DNA from: Rhizobiales bacterium SYSU XM002
GTDB taxonomy: Bacteria > Pseudomonadota > Alphaproteobacteria > Rhizobiales > Beijerinckiaceae
DNA length: 64,000 nt
Assembly: GCA_009846685.1 (NCBI GenBank)
Contig: VWVY01000002.1
Span: forward strand, 62,001-126,000
Reading direction: 5' to 3'
In this document: positions 1 through 8,428 of the stretch, piece by piece
How positions within the stretch are numbered: the stretch's first letter is position 1
Layout: each line of letters opens with the position of its first letter
The notes under the pieces: generated by a model
Databases searched by the model: none
Seen by the model: only the letters and a program-made list of their open reading frames with translations
What the model was told of the DNA's origin: nothing
Translations under genes and position numbers: made by a program

Positions 1-1
1 T

Positions 2-463
2 TCGACCGCTTCCAGCGGAAGCAACACCGCCTCGTCGGCTTCGTCCGGCACGGTGACGAACGAGGCGGCTGCGCCCACGACCGTCAAGGTCGAGGCGAAG
101 CCGGAATCGGTTGCCGCGCAGGAGCAGGCCGAGGTGAAGGCCGAGACCGCGCCGACGATCCCGCAGATCAACGCGGAACTCTCCGACACCAAGAACATCT
201 TCGGCGACCTCATGACGAAGATGATGCGCGACCGCACGAACGATGTTCGCGACTCGCACAAGAACTTCCTCGACAAGGCGGACGAGCGTCGCCACGAGGC
301 AGCCGAGAAGTCGGCCAAGCATGACGATCAGAGCCACGGCAAGTCTGATGCCTTCGGTCTGTCCGTTCGCGACGCCGATCGCGAGGCCAAGGTCGCGAGC
401 TATGCCTCCGTCGCCAAGAGCGTCGAAGCGCCGGCTCCGGTCATCGCCAAGAAGGTCGCCTGA
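2..463 (+). CDS. 3' end of an unrecognised Ala/Glu/Lys-rich protein (5' truncated)
   Basis: The reading frame is open from base 2 to the TGA at 461-463 with no in-frame stop, so this is the C-terminal part of a longer protein whose start lies outside the window; a GTG at 53 could start a 136-residue product, but the preceding codons (Ser/Thr/Ala/Gly-rich) look like a linker in the same frame. The visible part has a low-complexity Ala/Glu/Pro/Val stretch followed by a charged region with many Lys, Asp and His (about residues 60-130), probably helical. No motif I recognise. An intrinsically disordered, surface or granule-associated protein would fit the composition, but that is guesswork. Followed by two hairpins, the second a clear terminator. 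Confidence 0.6.
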   Translation, partial: STASSGSNTASSASSGTVTNEAAAPTTVKVEAKPESVAAQEQAEVKAETAPTIPQINAELSDTKNIFGDLMTKMMRDRTNDVRDSHKNFLDKADERRHEAAEKSAKHDDQSHGKSDAFGLSVRDADREAKVASYASVAKSVEAPAPVIAKKVA

Positions 464-477
464 TCGATCGAAAACAG

Positions 478-502
478 CGCCGGGCCTCTCATCGGCCCGG
501 CG
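478..502 (+). terminator. GC-rich hairpin after the truncated gene
   Basis: Perfect 9-bp inverted repeat CGCCGGGCC / GGCCCGGCG with a 7-nt loop, 15 bases past the stop codon. There is no T-run after it, so it may act as a 3' stabiliser or pausing hairpin, with real termination at the next hairpin. Confidence 0.4.
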
Positions 503-524
503 TCCATGCCTCATACCCGGACTG

Positions 525-559
525 AACCGCCCTTTCCCGATCGGAAGGGGCGGTTTTTT
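525..559 (+). terminator. Rho-independent terminator
   Basis: AACCGCC...GGCGGTT inverted repeat (outer arms at about 525-531 and 548-554; inner part imperfect) followed directly by a TTTTTT run. It ends the transcript of the truncated gene at the left edge. Confidence 0.7.
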
Positions 560-592
560 CGTTCCGGCTTCAGGGACCAAGGGTGAGATCCC

Positions 593-626
593 TCAAAAAA
601 GAAAAACCGGACCGCAAGGCCCGGTT
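593..626 (-). terminator. Terminator of the DUF1127 gene
   Basis: On the minus strand the arms AACCGG and CCGGTT (605-626, one internal mismatch, GCAA/TTGC loop) are followed by a T-rich run (A-run 595-606 on the plus strand). It sits 24 bases past the DUF1127 stop codon. Confidence 0.6.
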
Positions 627-649
627 CTAGTCGATCGCATGTCGCAGCG

Positions 650-991
650 TCAGGTGCAAAGCGCCGGCTCGGCGGAGGGGAGATTGCCGAGCCGGTCCTT
701 GCCTGCCGGCGCGCCGCCCGAAGGCTGCGCCCGGCCTGCGCTATCCCGCCGGACGGGCGTCTCACGTCCGGCTGCGATCAGGGAAAGCAGTTTGGTGGGA
801 TCCTGCGATAGGGGGACCTGTAATGCCCCTCGAACATCGCTCCGCGAGAGGCCGATGTCCTTCAGCGCGCGATGGTCCCAATTCATCAGTTCCTGCGCCG
901 CGCGACGGTTGGCAAGCGCGACCTGGATGCGCGCGACGGTCTTCGCGGCGGCGAGGACGAGTGCGGTCAGAAATCCGGGAACGAGTGCCAT
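650..991 (-). CDS. DUF1127 domain protein
   Basis: A 113-residue protein. A hydrophobic N-terminal stretch (about residues 3-22) leads into the DUF1127 signature around residues 27-57: RRAAQELMNWDHRALKDIGL followed by SRSDVRGAL, the usual pattern of a short helix, a conserved Trp-Asp, then 'L.DIGLSR.DI'. Most DUF1127 proteins are about 45-70 residues; this one has an extra Gly/Pro/Arg-rich tail of about 50 residues. The family is often controlled by LysR regulators and has been tied to RNA turnover and phosphate or carbon metabolism in rhizobia. It is divergent from the LysR gene at 1141, with about 150 bp between them, which suggests direct control by that regulator. Molecular function is unknown. 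Confidence 0.75.
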   Translation of the reverse strand: MALVPGFLTALVLAAAKTVARIQVALANRRAAQELMNWDHRALKDIGLSRSDVRGALQVPLSQDPTKLLSLIAAGRETPVRRDSAGRAQPSGGAPAGKDRLGNLPSAEPALCT

Positions 992-1087
992 GATGTGATC
1001 CTTTCGCGAACGGGCCGGACGGATATCGTCGGGCTTGGTTTTGCGCTCCTTTCGATGGCGTCGTTATAGCTGACAGCCTTGCATTTC

Positions 1088-1103
1088 AAAAACGAATGTT
1101 TTT
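1088..1103. promoter_or_regulatory. A/T inverted repeat between DUF1127 and LysR genes
   Basis: AAAAAC-GAAT-GTTTTT, a perfect 6-bp inverted repeat with partly matching flanks (CATTTC / AATG), in the divergent intergenic region. Its size and T...A symmetry fit a LysR-type operator. Binding by the adjacent regulator is inferred from position only. Confidence 0.45.
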
Positions 1104-1140
1104 AATGTAATCATCAGAATTCAAGATGAATGGGAAGCCC

Positions 1141-2034
1141 ATGCTGCCGGTGCTCGATAACGATCATCTCCGGACACTCGTCGCTATTGCCGAGACCGGT
1201 TCGTTCACCCGCGCTGCGGAACTCGTGAACAAGACGCAGAGCGCGGTCTCGATGCAGATCCGTCGGCTCGAAGAACGCGTTGGGCGCGATCTCTTTGCCA
1301 AGGAGGGCCGCGCGGCGAAACTCACCGAGGATGGCGAGAAACTGCTCGATTATGCCTACCGGATGTTGCGGCTGAATGACGAAGCGGTCGCTTCCTTCCG
1401 GGAAGATCGGCTGACCGGTTCGGTCAAACTCGGTGTACCGGACGATTACGCCGAGCGCTACCTGCCGCAGATTCTTGCCCGCTTCACTGCTTCCAACCCG
1501 GGTATCGAGGTGATGGTGATCTGCGAACCGACACCGCATCTCGTCGCCAACCTGCGGGCGTGTGAGATCGACATGGCGATCATCACGCATTCGCAGAAGA
1601 ATTCGGTCGGTGAAATTATCCGCGAGGAGAAACTGCTTTGGGTGACATCGGCCCGCCATTGCACCCATGAACAACGACCGGTGCCGCTCGCGCTCGGGCG
1701 CGATACCTGCGATTGGCGCCGCGCGGCGATCACGCGCCTCAACCAGATCGGCACGTCCTCGCGCGTGCTTTACACGAGCTGGAATTCGGCGGCCGTTGGC
1801 GCAGTGGTGCTCGCTGGCATGGCGGTGAGCGTGCTGCCGGAAAGCGCAATCCGCCCCGGGATGCGCGTGCTGACGGCTGACGATGGCTTTCCCGATCTGC
1901 CAACCGTCAAGATTGCGCTCCTGCGCAACCCGGCTTCGCGCGATCATGTCGCGAATGCGCTCGCGGATCACATCGTCCAGAGCCTCGACAATCTCTCGCT
2001 CGAGAAGCCGGGTGTGATGCTGGCGGCGGAATAA
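1141..2034 (+). CDS. LysR-family transcriptional regulator (LsrB/VtlR-like)
   Basis: N-terminal winged helix (DHLRTLVAIAETGSFTRAAE, then KTQSAVSMQIRRLEERVGR at about residues 8-50) and a C-terminal periplasmic-binding-protein-like effector domain. The N-terminus and the 'VPDDYAERYLPQILARF...EPTPHLV' stretch resemble from memory the rhizobial LsrB/Brucella VtlR group, which controls stress and envelope genes and small DUF1127 genes; the divergent DUF1127 gene supports that assignment. Several effector-domain cysteines (in VICEPT, RACEID, RHCTHE and DTCDW) could allow redox sensing as reported for LsrB, but this is inference. ATG 1141 is preferred because of GGGAA just upstream and typical family length (297 aa); ATG 1126 is also in frame. 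Confidence 0.88.
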   Translation: MLPVLDNDHLRTLVAIAETGSFTRAAELVNKTQSAVSMQIRRLEERVGRDLFAKEGRAAKLTEDGEKLLDYAYRMLRLNDEAVASFREDRLTGSVKLGVPDDYAERYLPQILARFTASNPGIEVMVICEPTPHLVANLRACEIDMAIITHSQKNSVGEIIREEKLLWVTSARHCTHEQRPVPLALGRDTCDWRRAAITRLNQIGTSSRVLYTSWNSAAVGAVVLAGMAVSVLPESAIRPGMRVLTADDGFPDLPTVKIALLRNPASRDHVANALADHIVQSLDNLSLEKPGVMLAAE

Positions 2035-2037
2035 GCC

Positions 2038-3408
2038 TCAGTAGGCGGCGTGGTCGAACACCGGATCGACCTTGCAGCCCCATTCTCCGTGATAGAGCGC
2101 AAGCAGGTGTTCTGCCTGCGTGCGGCCGCTGCTCACGAGCTCGTCGAGCGGATCGAGGTAGCAGGTCTCGTCGTGGCCCATACGGTCGAATCGCTTGCGC
2201 GCCTTCAACCCGGCGCGGGAGATCGCCAGTGCTTCGCGGGCGAGGTCGAGCATCGCCTTGCCGCCGATTTCGGCCTTGAAGCCGAGGCGCGGCACATTGT
2301 CGCGCAAGGCCTGCCGTTCGGCTGCCGACCAGTGTTTGGCCAGATCCCAGGCCGCATCGAGGCTTGCCCTGTCGTAAAGGAGGCCAACCCAGAACGCCGA
2401 CAGCGCGGTGATGAACGGGCGCGAGCCGACATCCGCGCCCCGCATCTCGAGATAGCGCTTCAGCCGCACCTCAGGAAAAATCGTCGAGAGGTGGTTGGTC
2501 CAGTCGGACATGGTCGCGAAGGCACCGGGCATTCCAGGCAGCTTGCCGGCGAGCAGGTCGCGGAAGGATTGACCCGAGACGTCGTTGTAGGTGTCACCAC
2601 GCTTGACGAAATACATCGGCACATCGAGCGCGTAATCGACATAGCGCTCGAAGCCGAAGCCGTCTTCGAAGGCGAAAGGCAGCATTCCGGCGCGCTGGTT
2701 GTCGGTATCACGCCAGATTTCCGAGCGCATTGAAAGGAACCCGTTCGGCTTGCCTTCGGTGAACGGGGAGTTGGCGAAAAGCGCGGTCGCGACCGGCTGC
2801 AGCGCGAGGCTTACGCGGAGCTTCTTGACCATGTCTGCCTCGGAGGAGAAGTCGAGGTTCACCTGCACGGTCGAGGTACGATACATCATGTCGAGGCCGT
2901 AGGAGCCGACCTTCGGCATGTAGGCGGTCATGATCCGGTAGCGCGATTTCGGCATCACCGGCGTCTGCGCCCGGCTCCAGAGTGGCGACATGCCGAGGCC
3001 GAGGAAGCGGATGCCGAGCGGATCGGCGACCTCCTTCACCTGCGCCAGATGCGCAGCGGTTTCGATCGCGGTTTCGTGCAGCGTGTGTACCGGCGCGCCG
3101 GAGAGTTCGAACTGCCCGCCGGGTTCAAGACTGATCGCGCCACCTCCCGTGACATCGAAAAGGCCGATCGGGTGGTCGCCTTCCATGATCGGCTCCCAGC
3201 CGAGGAGGCCCTGCATCCCCTCGAGCAGCTTCCGGATTCCGCGCGGGCCGTCATAAGGCACCGGCGCATGGTTGGCGGTGTAAAAGGGAAATTTTTCGTG
3301 CTCGGTGCCGATCCGGAAGTCGGATTCGGCGGAGATACCTTCTTCGAACCAGTTGATGAGGGCGTGCCGCCCCTCGATCGGGGTGAGATCGACCGTGTCC
3401 CGTGCCAT
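2038..3408 (-). CDS. gshA: Glutamate-cysteine ligase
   Basis: Makes gamma-glutamylcysteine from glutamate, cysteine and ATP, the first and rate-limiting step of glutathione synthesis, in the cytoplasm. 456 residues, the length of the plant/alphaproteobacterial GCL class rather than the enteric class. Seen: the substrate-binding segment FRIGTEHEKFPF near residue 35, the glycine-rich SLEPGGQFELSG (about residues 95-107), and RTSTVQVNLDFSSE about residues 180-195, all GCL hallmarks. ATG at 3408 has GAGG upstream. It lies 122 bp downstream of rsmE on the same strand and probably shares its transcript. The stop is 4 bases from the convergent LysR stop. Confidence 0.95.
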   Translation of the reverse strand: MARDTVDLTPIEGRHALINWFEEGISAESDFRIGTEHEKFPFYTANHAPVPYDGPRGIRKLLEGMQGLLGWEPIMEGDHPIGLFDVTGGGAISLEPGGQFELSGAPVHTLHETAIETAAHLAQVKEVADPLGIRFLGLGMSPLWSRAQTPVMPKSRYRIMTAYMPKVGSYGLDMMYRTSTVQVNLDFSSEADMVKKLRVSLALQPVATALFANSPFTEGKPNGFLSMRSEIWRDTDNQRAGMLPFAFEDGFGFERYVDYALDVPMYFVKRGDTYNDVSGQSFRDLLAGKLPGMPGAFATMSDWTNHLSTIFPEVRLKRYLEMRGADVGSRPFITALSAFWVGLLYDRASLDAAWDLAKHWSAAERQALRDNVPRLGFKAEIGGKAMLDLAREALAISRAGLKARKRFDRMGHDETCYLDPLDELVSSGRTQAEHLLALYHGEWGCKVDPVFDHAAY

Positions 3409-3529
3409 GAGAGCCTCGGAGAGAAAGAAAGGGAGAGCGACCGGGCGCCCATGCGTTGCCGAGAGTTATAGGTATCGCCCTGCCGCTCGACAATGGCGGC
3501 GGAAATCGGGCAACTGAATTTGTTTCGTC

Positions 3530-4279
3530 TTAACCAGCGCGCCAGTCGCCCAGCACGCATTGGACAAGCGCCATCGCCGCAACCGCTGCCGTGTCTGCGC
3601 GGAGGATGCGCGGGCCGAGTGAGAGCCGGCACAAGGGCTTGTGGCGCAGGATCGCCTCGCGCTCCTCGTCCGTAAATCCACCCTCCGGACCAATGAGAAC
3701 GGTCACGCGCTTGTGATCGGGTGCCGCGCGCAAGGCGGCGAGCGGCTCGACAATTTCGGCGTCTTCGTCGCAGAAGACGAGCAGATCATCCGTCGCCAGT
3801 CCGTGCAGGAAAGCAGCGAGCTTGATCTCGTCCTCGACAAGCGGAAGGGCGAGGATGCCGCACTGTTCAGCCGCCTCGACGGCATTGGCGAGGAGCCTGT
3901 CCGGCTTCAGGCGCGTCATCTGCGTTCGTTGGGTGACGACGGGAACGATGCGCCCCGCTCCCATCTCGACCGCCTTCTGGATGATGTAGTCAAGCCGTGC
4001 CGATTTCAGCGGCGCGAAAGCGTAGCGGATAGGCCCGGCCGGCTCTTGTACCCGCACGCAGTCGATCAGCTTGAGAACCGCCGTCTTGCGGGTCGGTTTA
4101 TGAAGTTCCGCGCGCCATTCGCCGTCGACACCGTTGAAGGCGAGGAGCTTTGCGCCTTCCTCCATGCGAAGCACGTTGAGGAGATAGTTGATCTGTCCGG
4201 CCTCGAGCGGCAGCACCACGTCCGGGCCATAATTCCCGGTGACAAAGAGGCGGTGTGTTGCGAAGTCGTATCGAGCCAT
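3530..4279 (-). CDS. rsmE: 16S rRNA (uracil-1498-N3)-methyltransferase
   Basis: SAM-dependent methylation of U1498 in 16S rRNA of the 30S subunit. 249 residues: N-terminal PUA-like RNA-binding domain (about 1-75), then a SPOUT/trefoil-knot domain with the family signature LIGPEGGFTDEEREAI (about residues 195-210) and LGPRILRADTAAVAA near the C-terminus, which forms the SAM-binding knot. Also RTQMTRLKPDRL typical of RsmE. GGAG lies 7 bases before the ATG. First gene of a likely rsmE-gshA transcript, divergent from the secreted-protein/ubiA pair. Confidence 0.95.
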   Translation of the reverse strand: MARYDFATHRLFVTGNYGPDVVLPLEAGQINYLLNVLRMEEGAKLLAFNGVDGEWRAELHKPTRKTAVLKLIDCVRVQEPAGPIRYAFAPLKSARLDYIIQKAVEMGAGRIVPVVTQRTQMTRLKPDRLLANAVEAAEQCGILALPLVEDEIKLAAFLHGLATDDLLVFCDEDAEIVEPLAALRAAPDHKRVTVLIGPEGGFTDEEREAILRHKPLCRLSLGPRILRADTAAVAAMALVQCVLGDWRAG

Positions 4280-4387
4280 GAAGCTGCTCCGGTGAGGCTG
4301 TCTGCCACGCGGGATGGCATTCCGCCGGCCCTTGATCTATAAGCCTTGTCGCGACGGACCGGAAACGGTGAGGGGACTTTGGAAGAA

Positions 4388-4813
4388 ATGAAACGTGTAT
4401 TCGCGGGTTTTGCGTTGGCTGCGCTTCTGGGCGCCGCATTCTCGACCGGCGCGGCAGCGCAGGCCTTGACACCGAGCTGTCAGGCCGAACTCGACAAGCA
4501 TGGCGGCGCCCGGATGAAGGTTATCGAACGCATCAACGGCTTCCAGAAGCGCCGGCCGACGGCGCAACAGGCGTGCAGCACCTTTCAGGAGCTCGTGAAG
4601 GTCGAGGCCGAGATGCTGAAATGGATGGAAGCCAACATGGATTGGTGCCGCCTTCCCGAGCCTTTCGTGAAGAGTTTCAAGGACGGTACGCAGCAGGGCA
4701 TCAAGGCGCGCGGGCAGGTCTGTACGGCGGCCAAGAAACAGGCGCAGCAGCCTCGCCAGCCGCGCGGCCCCGCCATCGGCGGCGGCGTGTCGCTGCCCAA
4801 GGGCGCGCTGTGA
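4388..4813 (+). CDS. Small secreted protein of unknown function upstream of ubiA
   Basis: 141 residues with a clear signal peptide (MKRVFAGFALAALLGAAFST, cleavage after GAAAQA near residue 23). The mature part is mostly helical and has four Cys (in PSCQAE, QACSTF, DWCRLP, QVCTAA), suggesting two disulfides in the periplasm, then a Gln/Pro/Arg-rich tail. The frame is open from 4346, but ATG 4388 is chosen because GGAAGA precedes it and the signal peptide begins there. It overlaps the ubiA start by four bases (GTGA), so the two are translationally coupled. I do not recognise a named family. Confidence 0.75.
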   Translation: MKRVFAGFALAALLGAAFSTGAAAQALTPSCQAELDKHGGARMKVIERINGFQKRRPTAQQACSTFQELVKVEAEMLKWMEANMDWCRLPEPFVKSFKDGTQQGIKARGQVCTAAKKQAQQPRQPRGPAIGGGVSLPKGAL

Positions 4814-5742
4814 CGGTGGGCCCCGGCCCGGCGACGCCGGATGCCGTTCGCCAGAGTTTCGTCGAACGTCTCCCGGCCGGGTGGCAACCCTATGCCCGCC
4901 TCGCGCGGCTCGACCGGCCGATTGGCTGGTGGCTCCTGCTGCTTCCCTGCTGGTGGAGCGCGGCAATTGCAGCGCGGATGGCCGGCCAATGGCCGAACGT
5001 CTGGGTAATCATGCTGTTGCTGGTCGGGGCGGTGGCGATGCGCGGCGCCGGTTCGACCTGGAACGACATCACCGACCGTGATCTCGACGCGCGCGTCGCC
5101 CGGACGCGGGGCAGACCGCTGCCCTCGGGGCAGGTGAGCGTCTGGCAGGCCTTTGCCTTTATTGCGCTTCAGGCCGGAGTCGGGCTCGCGATCATCCTCC
5201 AGTTCAACCGTTTCGCCGTATTGATGGGGATGCTCTCGCTGCTGCCGGTCCTCGTCTACCCCTTCATGAAGCGCTTCACCAATCACCCGCAGGTGGTTCT
5301 CGGGCTGGCCTTTGCGTGGGGTGCACTGATGGGCTTTGCGATCCATCTCGGCACGATCCCGCCGGCAGGTTGGCTGCTCTACCTCGGCGGCATCGCCTGG
5401 GTAATCGGCTATGACACCGTTTATGCCCTTCAGGATATCGAGGACGATGCCATTGTTGGCATTGGCTCGACCGCGCGGGCTTATGGCGCGCGGGTGCGCA
5501 TCTTCATCGCAGCGATGTTCGTGCTAGCGGCGGGTTTTCTCGGGTCGGCGCTGGTTATGTCCGGCGCGGGCTTCCTTGCCTGGCTCGGGCTCGTCGGGCT
5601 CGTCGTCAACCTCGTCTGGCAGGTTGCGACGGTCGAACTCGACAACCCCGAACGTGCGCTGATGCTGTTTCGCTCGAACCGCAACGCAGGGCTCGTGTTC
5701 TTCGCCGGGCTAGTGCTCGACGCGGTGTTCGCCCGGCTCTGA
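4810..5742 (+). CDS. ubiA: 4-hydroxybenzoate polyprenyltransferase
   Basis: Integral membrane prenyltransferase that joins the polyprenyl tail to 4-hydroxybenzoate in ubiquinone synthesis. 310 residues with about eight or nine hydrophobic helices. Both Mg2+/diphosphate-binding Asp-rich motifs are visible: NDITDRDLDARVARTRGRPL (about residues 85-104) and YALQDIEDD about residues 205-213. RLDRPIGWWLLLLPCWW near the N-terminus is characteristic of UbiA. Start at GTG 4810 (GTGA overlap with the upstream stop); GTG 4816 is an alternative. Its prenyl donor would come from the polyprenyl synthase at 53280-54293. Confidence 0.95.
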   Translation: MTVGPGPATPDAVRQSFVERLPAGWQPYARLARLDRPIGWWLLLLPCWWSAAIAARMAGQWPNVWVIMLLLVGAVAMRGAGSTWNDITDRDLDARVARTRGRPLPSGQVSVWQAFAFIALQAGVGLAIILQFNRFAVLMGMLSLLPVLVYPFMKRFTNHPQVVLGLAFAWGALMGFAIHLGTIPPAGWLLYLGGIAWVIGYDTVYALQDIEDDAIVGIGSTARAYGARVRIFIAAMFVLAAGFLGSALVMSGAGFLAWLGLVGLVVNLVWQVATVELDNPERALMLFRSNRNAGLVFFAGLVLDAVFARL

Positions 5743-5744
5743 CT

Positions 5745-6209
5745 CTAGCGCTTCCGAAGCACTTGTGCCGACCCGGCGACCACAGGGGTCTCCGGAACCT
5801 TGCGCCGGACGAGAAACCGCGGTCGTCGGCCCGACAGGGGCGAGCCCTTGCGGCGGGCATGGGTGATCTCACCCGCGAGCGGCGTGACGGGGGTCATCAC
5901 GCCGCTCGCATCGCGGAGGTAAAGCGGAAGGTTGAGATCGCGGCCGAGCCCGCGCCATTCGGCGATGATGTCGGAAATGTCCTGCGTCGCCACAATCGCG
6001 GATGAGAGCGAACCGTCGACACCCAGCAGGCGGATCGCGGCGCAGGGTAGGCCATTCGGCATGAATTCGGTGGAAAGAACGACGCCACGCGCGACCGCGC
6101 CCGGCAGAACGGGGCTACCGTCGTTGTCGTTGGCGAAGCGGGCGCGGAGGGCCTCGGGACCGGGCGCAAGAAAGCCGCCCGGTCCATCGGCGCGATGGCT
6201 CGTCGTCAT
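5745..6209 (-). CDS. DUF6101 family protein
   Basis: 154 residues, no signal peptide or membrane segment. Contains the core that I associate with DUF6101 (LSTEFMPNGLPCAAIRLLGV ... DISDIIAEWRGLGRDLNLPL), a family restricted to Hyphomicrobiales-type bacteria with no assigned function. N-terminus disordered, C-terminus Arg/Lys-rich (GRRPRFLVRRK), suggesting possible nucleic-acid contact, though nothing proves this. The stop lies 3 bases from the convergent ubiA stop; the start is divergent from ispH across about 230 bp. Confidence 0.7.
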   Translation of the reverse strand: MTTSHRADGPGGFLAPGPEALRARFANDNDGSPVLPGAVARGVVLSTEFMPNGLPCAAIRLLGVDGSLSSAIVATQDISDIIAEWRGLGRDLNLPLYLRDASGVMTPVTPLAGEITHARRKGSPLSGRRPRFLVRRKVPETPVVAGSAQVLRKR

Positions 6210-6401
6210 GTTTGATGCCTGTCCCTGTCGGAGAATTCTTTTGTCCCCCGATCATGGAAAGACGATACCGACGGGGTGCCGAAAAACCCCTAAGAAGTGC
6301 GGTTAAGCAGCGATAACCATATGATTTCCGGCCTATTCCCGGATTCGTCGTTCATGAATGGTAACCGGCGACGGGCTTGACGCATCTGTGCCTGCGCGCC
6401 A

Positions 6402-6411
6402 GAACCGGTTC
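6402..6411. promoter_or_regulatory. GAACCGGTTC palindrome in the ispH leader
   Basis: A perfect 10-bp palindrome 26 bases before the ispH ATG, downstream of a TTGACG (6377-6382) that could be a -35 box. The same 10-mer occurs at 11308-11317 in another divergent promoter region. Confidence 0.3.
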
Positions 6412-6436
6412 CGAATTACCCTTCAAGGATCGCCCG

Positions 6437-7408
6437 ATGGCATCAGCCGCCGCCGAAAAACCGACGCTTCGCATTCGCCTCTGTGCCCCGCGCGGCTTCT
6501 GCGCCGGCGTCGTCCGCGCTATCGACGCGGTGGAGGAGGCGCTCAAGAAATTCGGCGCGCCGGTCTATGTCCGGCACGAGATTGTCCACAACCGCTACGT
6601 CGTCGAAGGGCTCAAGCGCAAGGGCGCGATCTTCGTCGACGAACTCGACGAAATCCCCGATACCGAGGCGCCGGTGATCTTCTCCGCACACGGCGTGCCG
6701 AAATCGGTGCCTGCGGAGGCGCAGACACGCCGCTTCTTCGCCATCGACGCGACCTGCCCGCTGGTGACGAAGGTGCATCGCGAGGCCGAGATCCACCATA
6801 GGCGCGGGCGGCTAGTCATCCTTGTCGGCCATGAGGGCCATCCCGAGGTCGTCGGCACGATGGGGCAACTGCCGGACGGGGCCGTCCGGCTGGTCGAGGA
6901 TGTGGAGGATGTCGCGCGGCTCGACATTCCCGCCGGAACGCCACTCGCGTTCGTGACCCAGACAACGCTCTCGGTCGATGACACGCAGGCCGTGATCGCC
7001 GCGCTCAACGCACGCTTTCCCGAGATCGCCGCCCCGCACAAGGAAGATATCTGCTACGCCACCACCAACCGGCAGGAAGCGGTGAAGCGTGTCGCGCCCG
7101 AGGTCGATGCGATGATCGTTGTCGGTTCGCCCAATTCCTCCAATTCGCAGCGCCTGCGCGAGGTCGCAGAGCGCTCTGGCTGCAAGGCAGCAAGATTGGT
7201 GCTGCGCGCGGAGGACATCGACTGGTCGATCTTTGGCGATATCCGTTCGCTCGGCATCACCGCGGGAGCCTCTGCGCCGGAAGTGCTGGTCGAGGAAATC
7301 ATCGACGCCTTCGCCGCGCGCTATACGGTCGAGGTCGAGACTGTCTCGACGGCGGACGAGAGCGTTTTTTTCCCGCTGCCGCGCACCCTGCGGCCGGATG
7401 CTGCATGA
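6437..7408 (+). CDS. ispH: 4-hydroxy-3-methylbut-2-enyl diphosphate reductase
   Basis: Last enzyme of the MEP isoprenoid pathway; an iron-sulfur protein that reduces HMBPP to IPP and DMAPP. 323 residues with the three cluster cysteines in their expected contexts: [13 protein letters not shown] (residue about 19), [11 protein letters not shown] (about 103) and [11 protein letters not shown] following the [10 protein letters not shown] cysteine (about 200). The conserved HG (FSAHGVP) and the TQTTLS segment are also present. The frame is open from 6377; ATG 6437 is preferred because AAGGAT precedes it and the product then matches family length. Convergent with the EamA gene. Confidence 0.95.
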   Translation: MASAAAEKPTLRIRLCAPRGFCAGVVRAIDAVEEALKKFGAPVYVRHEIVHNRYVVEGLKRKGAIFVDELDEIPDTEAPVIFSAHGVPKSVPAEAQTRRFFAIDATCPLVTKVHREAEIHHRRGRLVILVGHEGHPEVVGTMGQLPDGAVRLVEDVEDVARLDIPAGTPLAFVTQTTLSVDDTQAVIAALNARFPEIAAPHKEDICYATTNRQEAVKRVAPEVDAMIVVGSPNSSNSQRLREVAERSGCKAARLVLRAEDIDWSIFGDIRSLGITAGASAPEVLVEEIIDAFAARYTVEVETVSTADESVFFPLPRTLRPDAA

Positions 7409-7419
7409 ATGTGACGGGC

Positions 7420-8301
7420 CTATAGGTTCAGCAGCAATGCGACGCCGATGACGATCAACGTGAGACCCAACCCCTCGCGCGGTGTCGGCTTTTCCGAGAA
7501 CAGTTTGCCCGAAAGCACGCGTGCGAACAGCACCTCGATCAACGCCAGTGTCCGCACCTGTGCCGCCGTCGCCAGCGCGAAGCCCAGGAACCAGAACTGC
7601 GAGGCGAGAGCGCCCATGAAGCCTGCGAGAAGCGAGGGGCGCCAGAGCTTGAAGATCGCCAGCAGGGCAGGGCGGTTCGTGATCGCGAGATAGAGCGAGA
7701 GCAGCGCGGACTGGAAGAAAAGACCCGCGACGAGAATCGTCGAGGCGCGGATGCCAAATCCGCCCGAGGGCAGTTGATGGATCGCTGCCCGGAAAGCGAC
7801 CGCCGATATCGCGAACATCGCTGCGGCGGCGATGCCGAGCGCTAGCGCCGGCAGTGACCAGCCCTCGCCGGCCTGTTTCGGCCAGGCCGTGAGCATCACG
7901 CCGAGGGTCGCGATGCCGATCGCGGTGAGCATCGGCGGCGAAAGGTGGTCGCCGAGAACGATCAGGCCGAACAGCGCCACGAGAACAGGCTCGGTCTTGG
8001 TATAGGCGGTGGCGACGACGAAGCTCTTGGATTTCATCGAGGCAAGCATCAACCCGGTCGCGCCGATCTGGGCCCCGGCCGCGATGGCGATGGTGGGCAG
8101 AAGCGAAAGACTTAGGGACGGGATCGTCTCGCCGGTGATGAGACGCATCACGCCCAGCATCAACAGCGAAAATGGAAAACCGAACAGGAACCGCACATGC
8201 GTCGCGCCGACGACGCCGAGTTTGGCGGTGAGGTCACGCTGGAGCGCGTTGCGCAAGGTCTGCGAGCCGGCCGCGATGACCGTGAACAGGGCCCAAAGCA
8301 T
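7420..8301 (-). CDS. EamA/DMT-superfamily transporter
   Basis: 293 residues, about ten hydrophobic helices arranged as two repeats, as in drug/metabolite exporters of the EamA type. YTKTEPVLVALFGLIVLGDH at the end of the first repeat and LALIEVLFARVLSGKLFSEK at the end of the second are the duplicated signature. Substrate unknown; relatives export amino acids, nucleotides or toxic metabolites. Divergent from thrB over 127 bp, which could hint at amino-acid export, but that is inference only. Confidence 0.85.
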   Translation of the reverse strand: MLWALFTVIAAGSQTLRNALQRDLTAKLGVVGATHVRFLFGFPFSLLMLGVMRLITGETIPSLSLSLLPTIAIAAGAQIGATGLMLASMKSKSFVVATAYTKTEPVLVALFGLIVLGDHLSPPMLTAIGIATLGVMLTAWPKQAGEGWSLPALALGIAAAAMFAISAVAFRAAIHQLPSGGFGIRASTILVAGLFFQSALLSLYLAITNRPALLAIFKLWRPSLLAGFMGALASQFWFLGFALATAAQVRTLALIEVLFARVLSGKLFSEKPTPREGLGLTLIVIGVALLLNL

Positions 8302-8428
8302 TGGAAATCCGCCGGCCGGAGGGCCGAGAAGTTTGACGGGAAGGTTGATCGAGGCGTATCACCGGGCGGGAACCTTTGTCACGCGAAAACAGCCCGTCGG
8401 GCCGGCGACGTCGAAGGAGGGCAGGACG

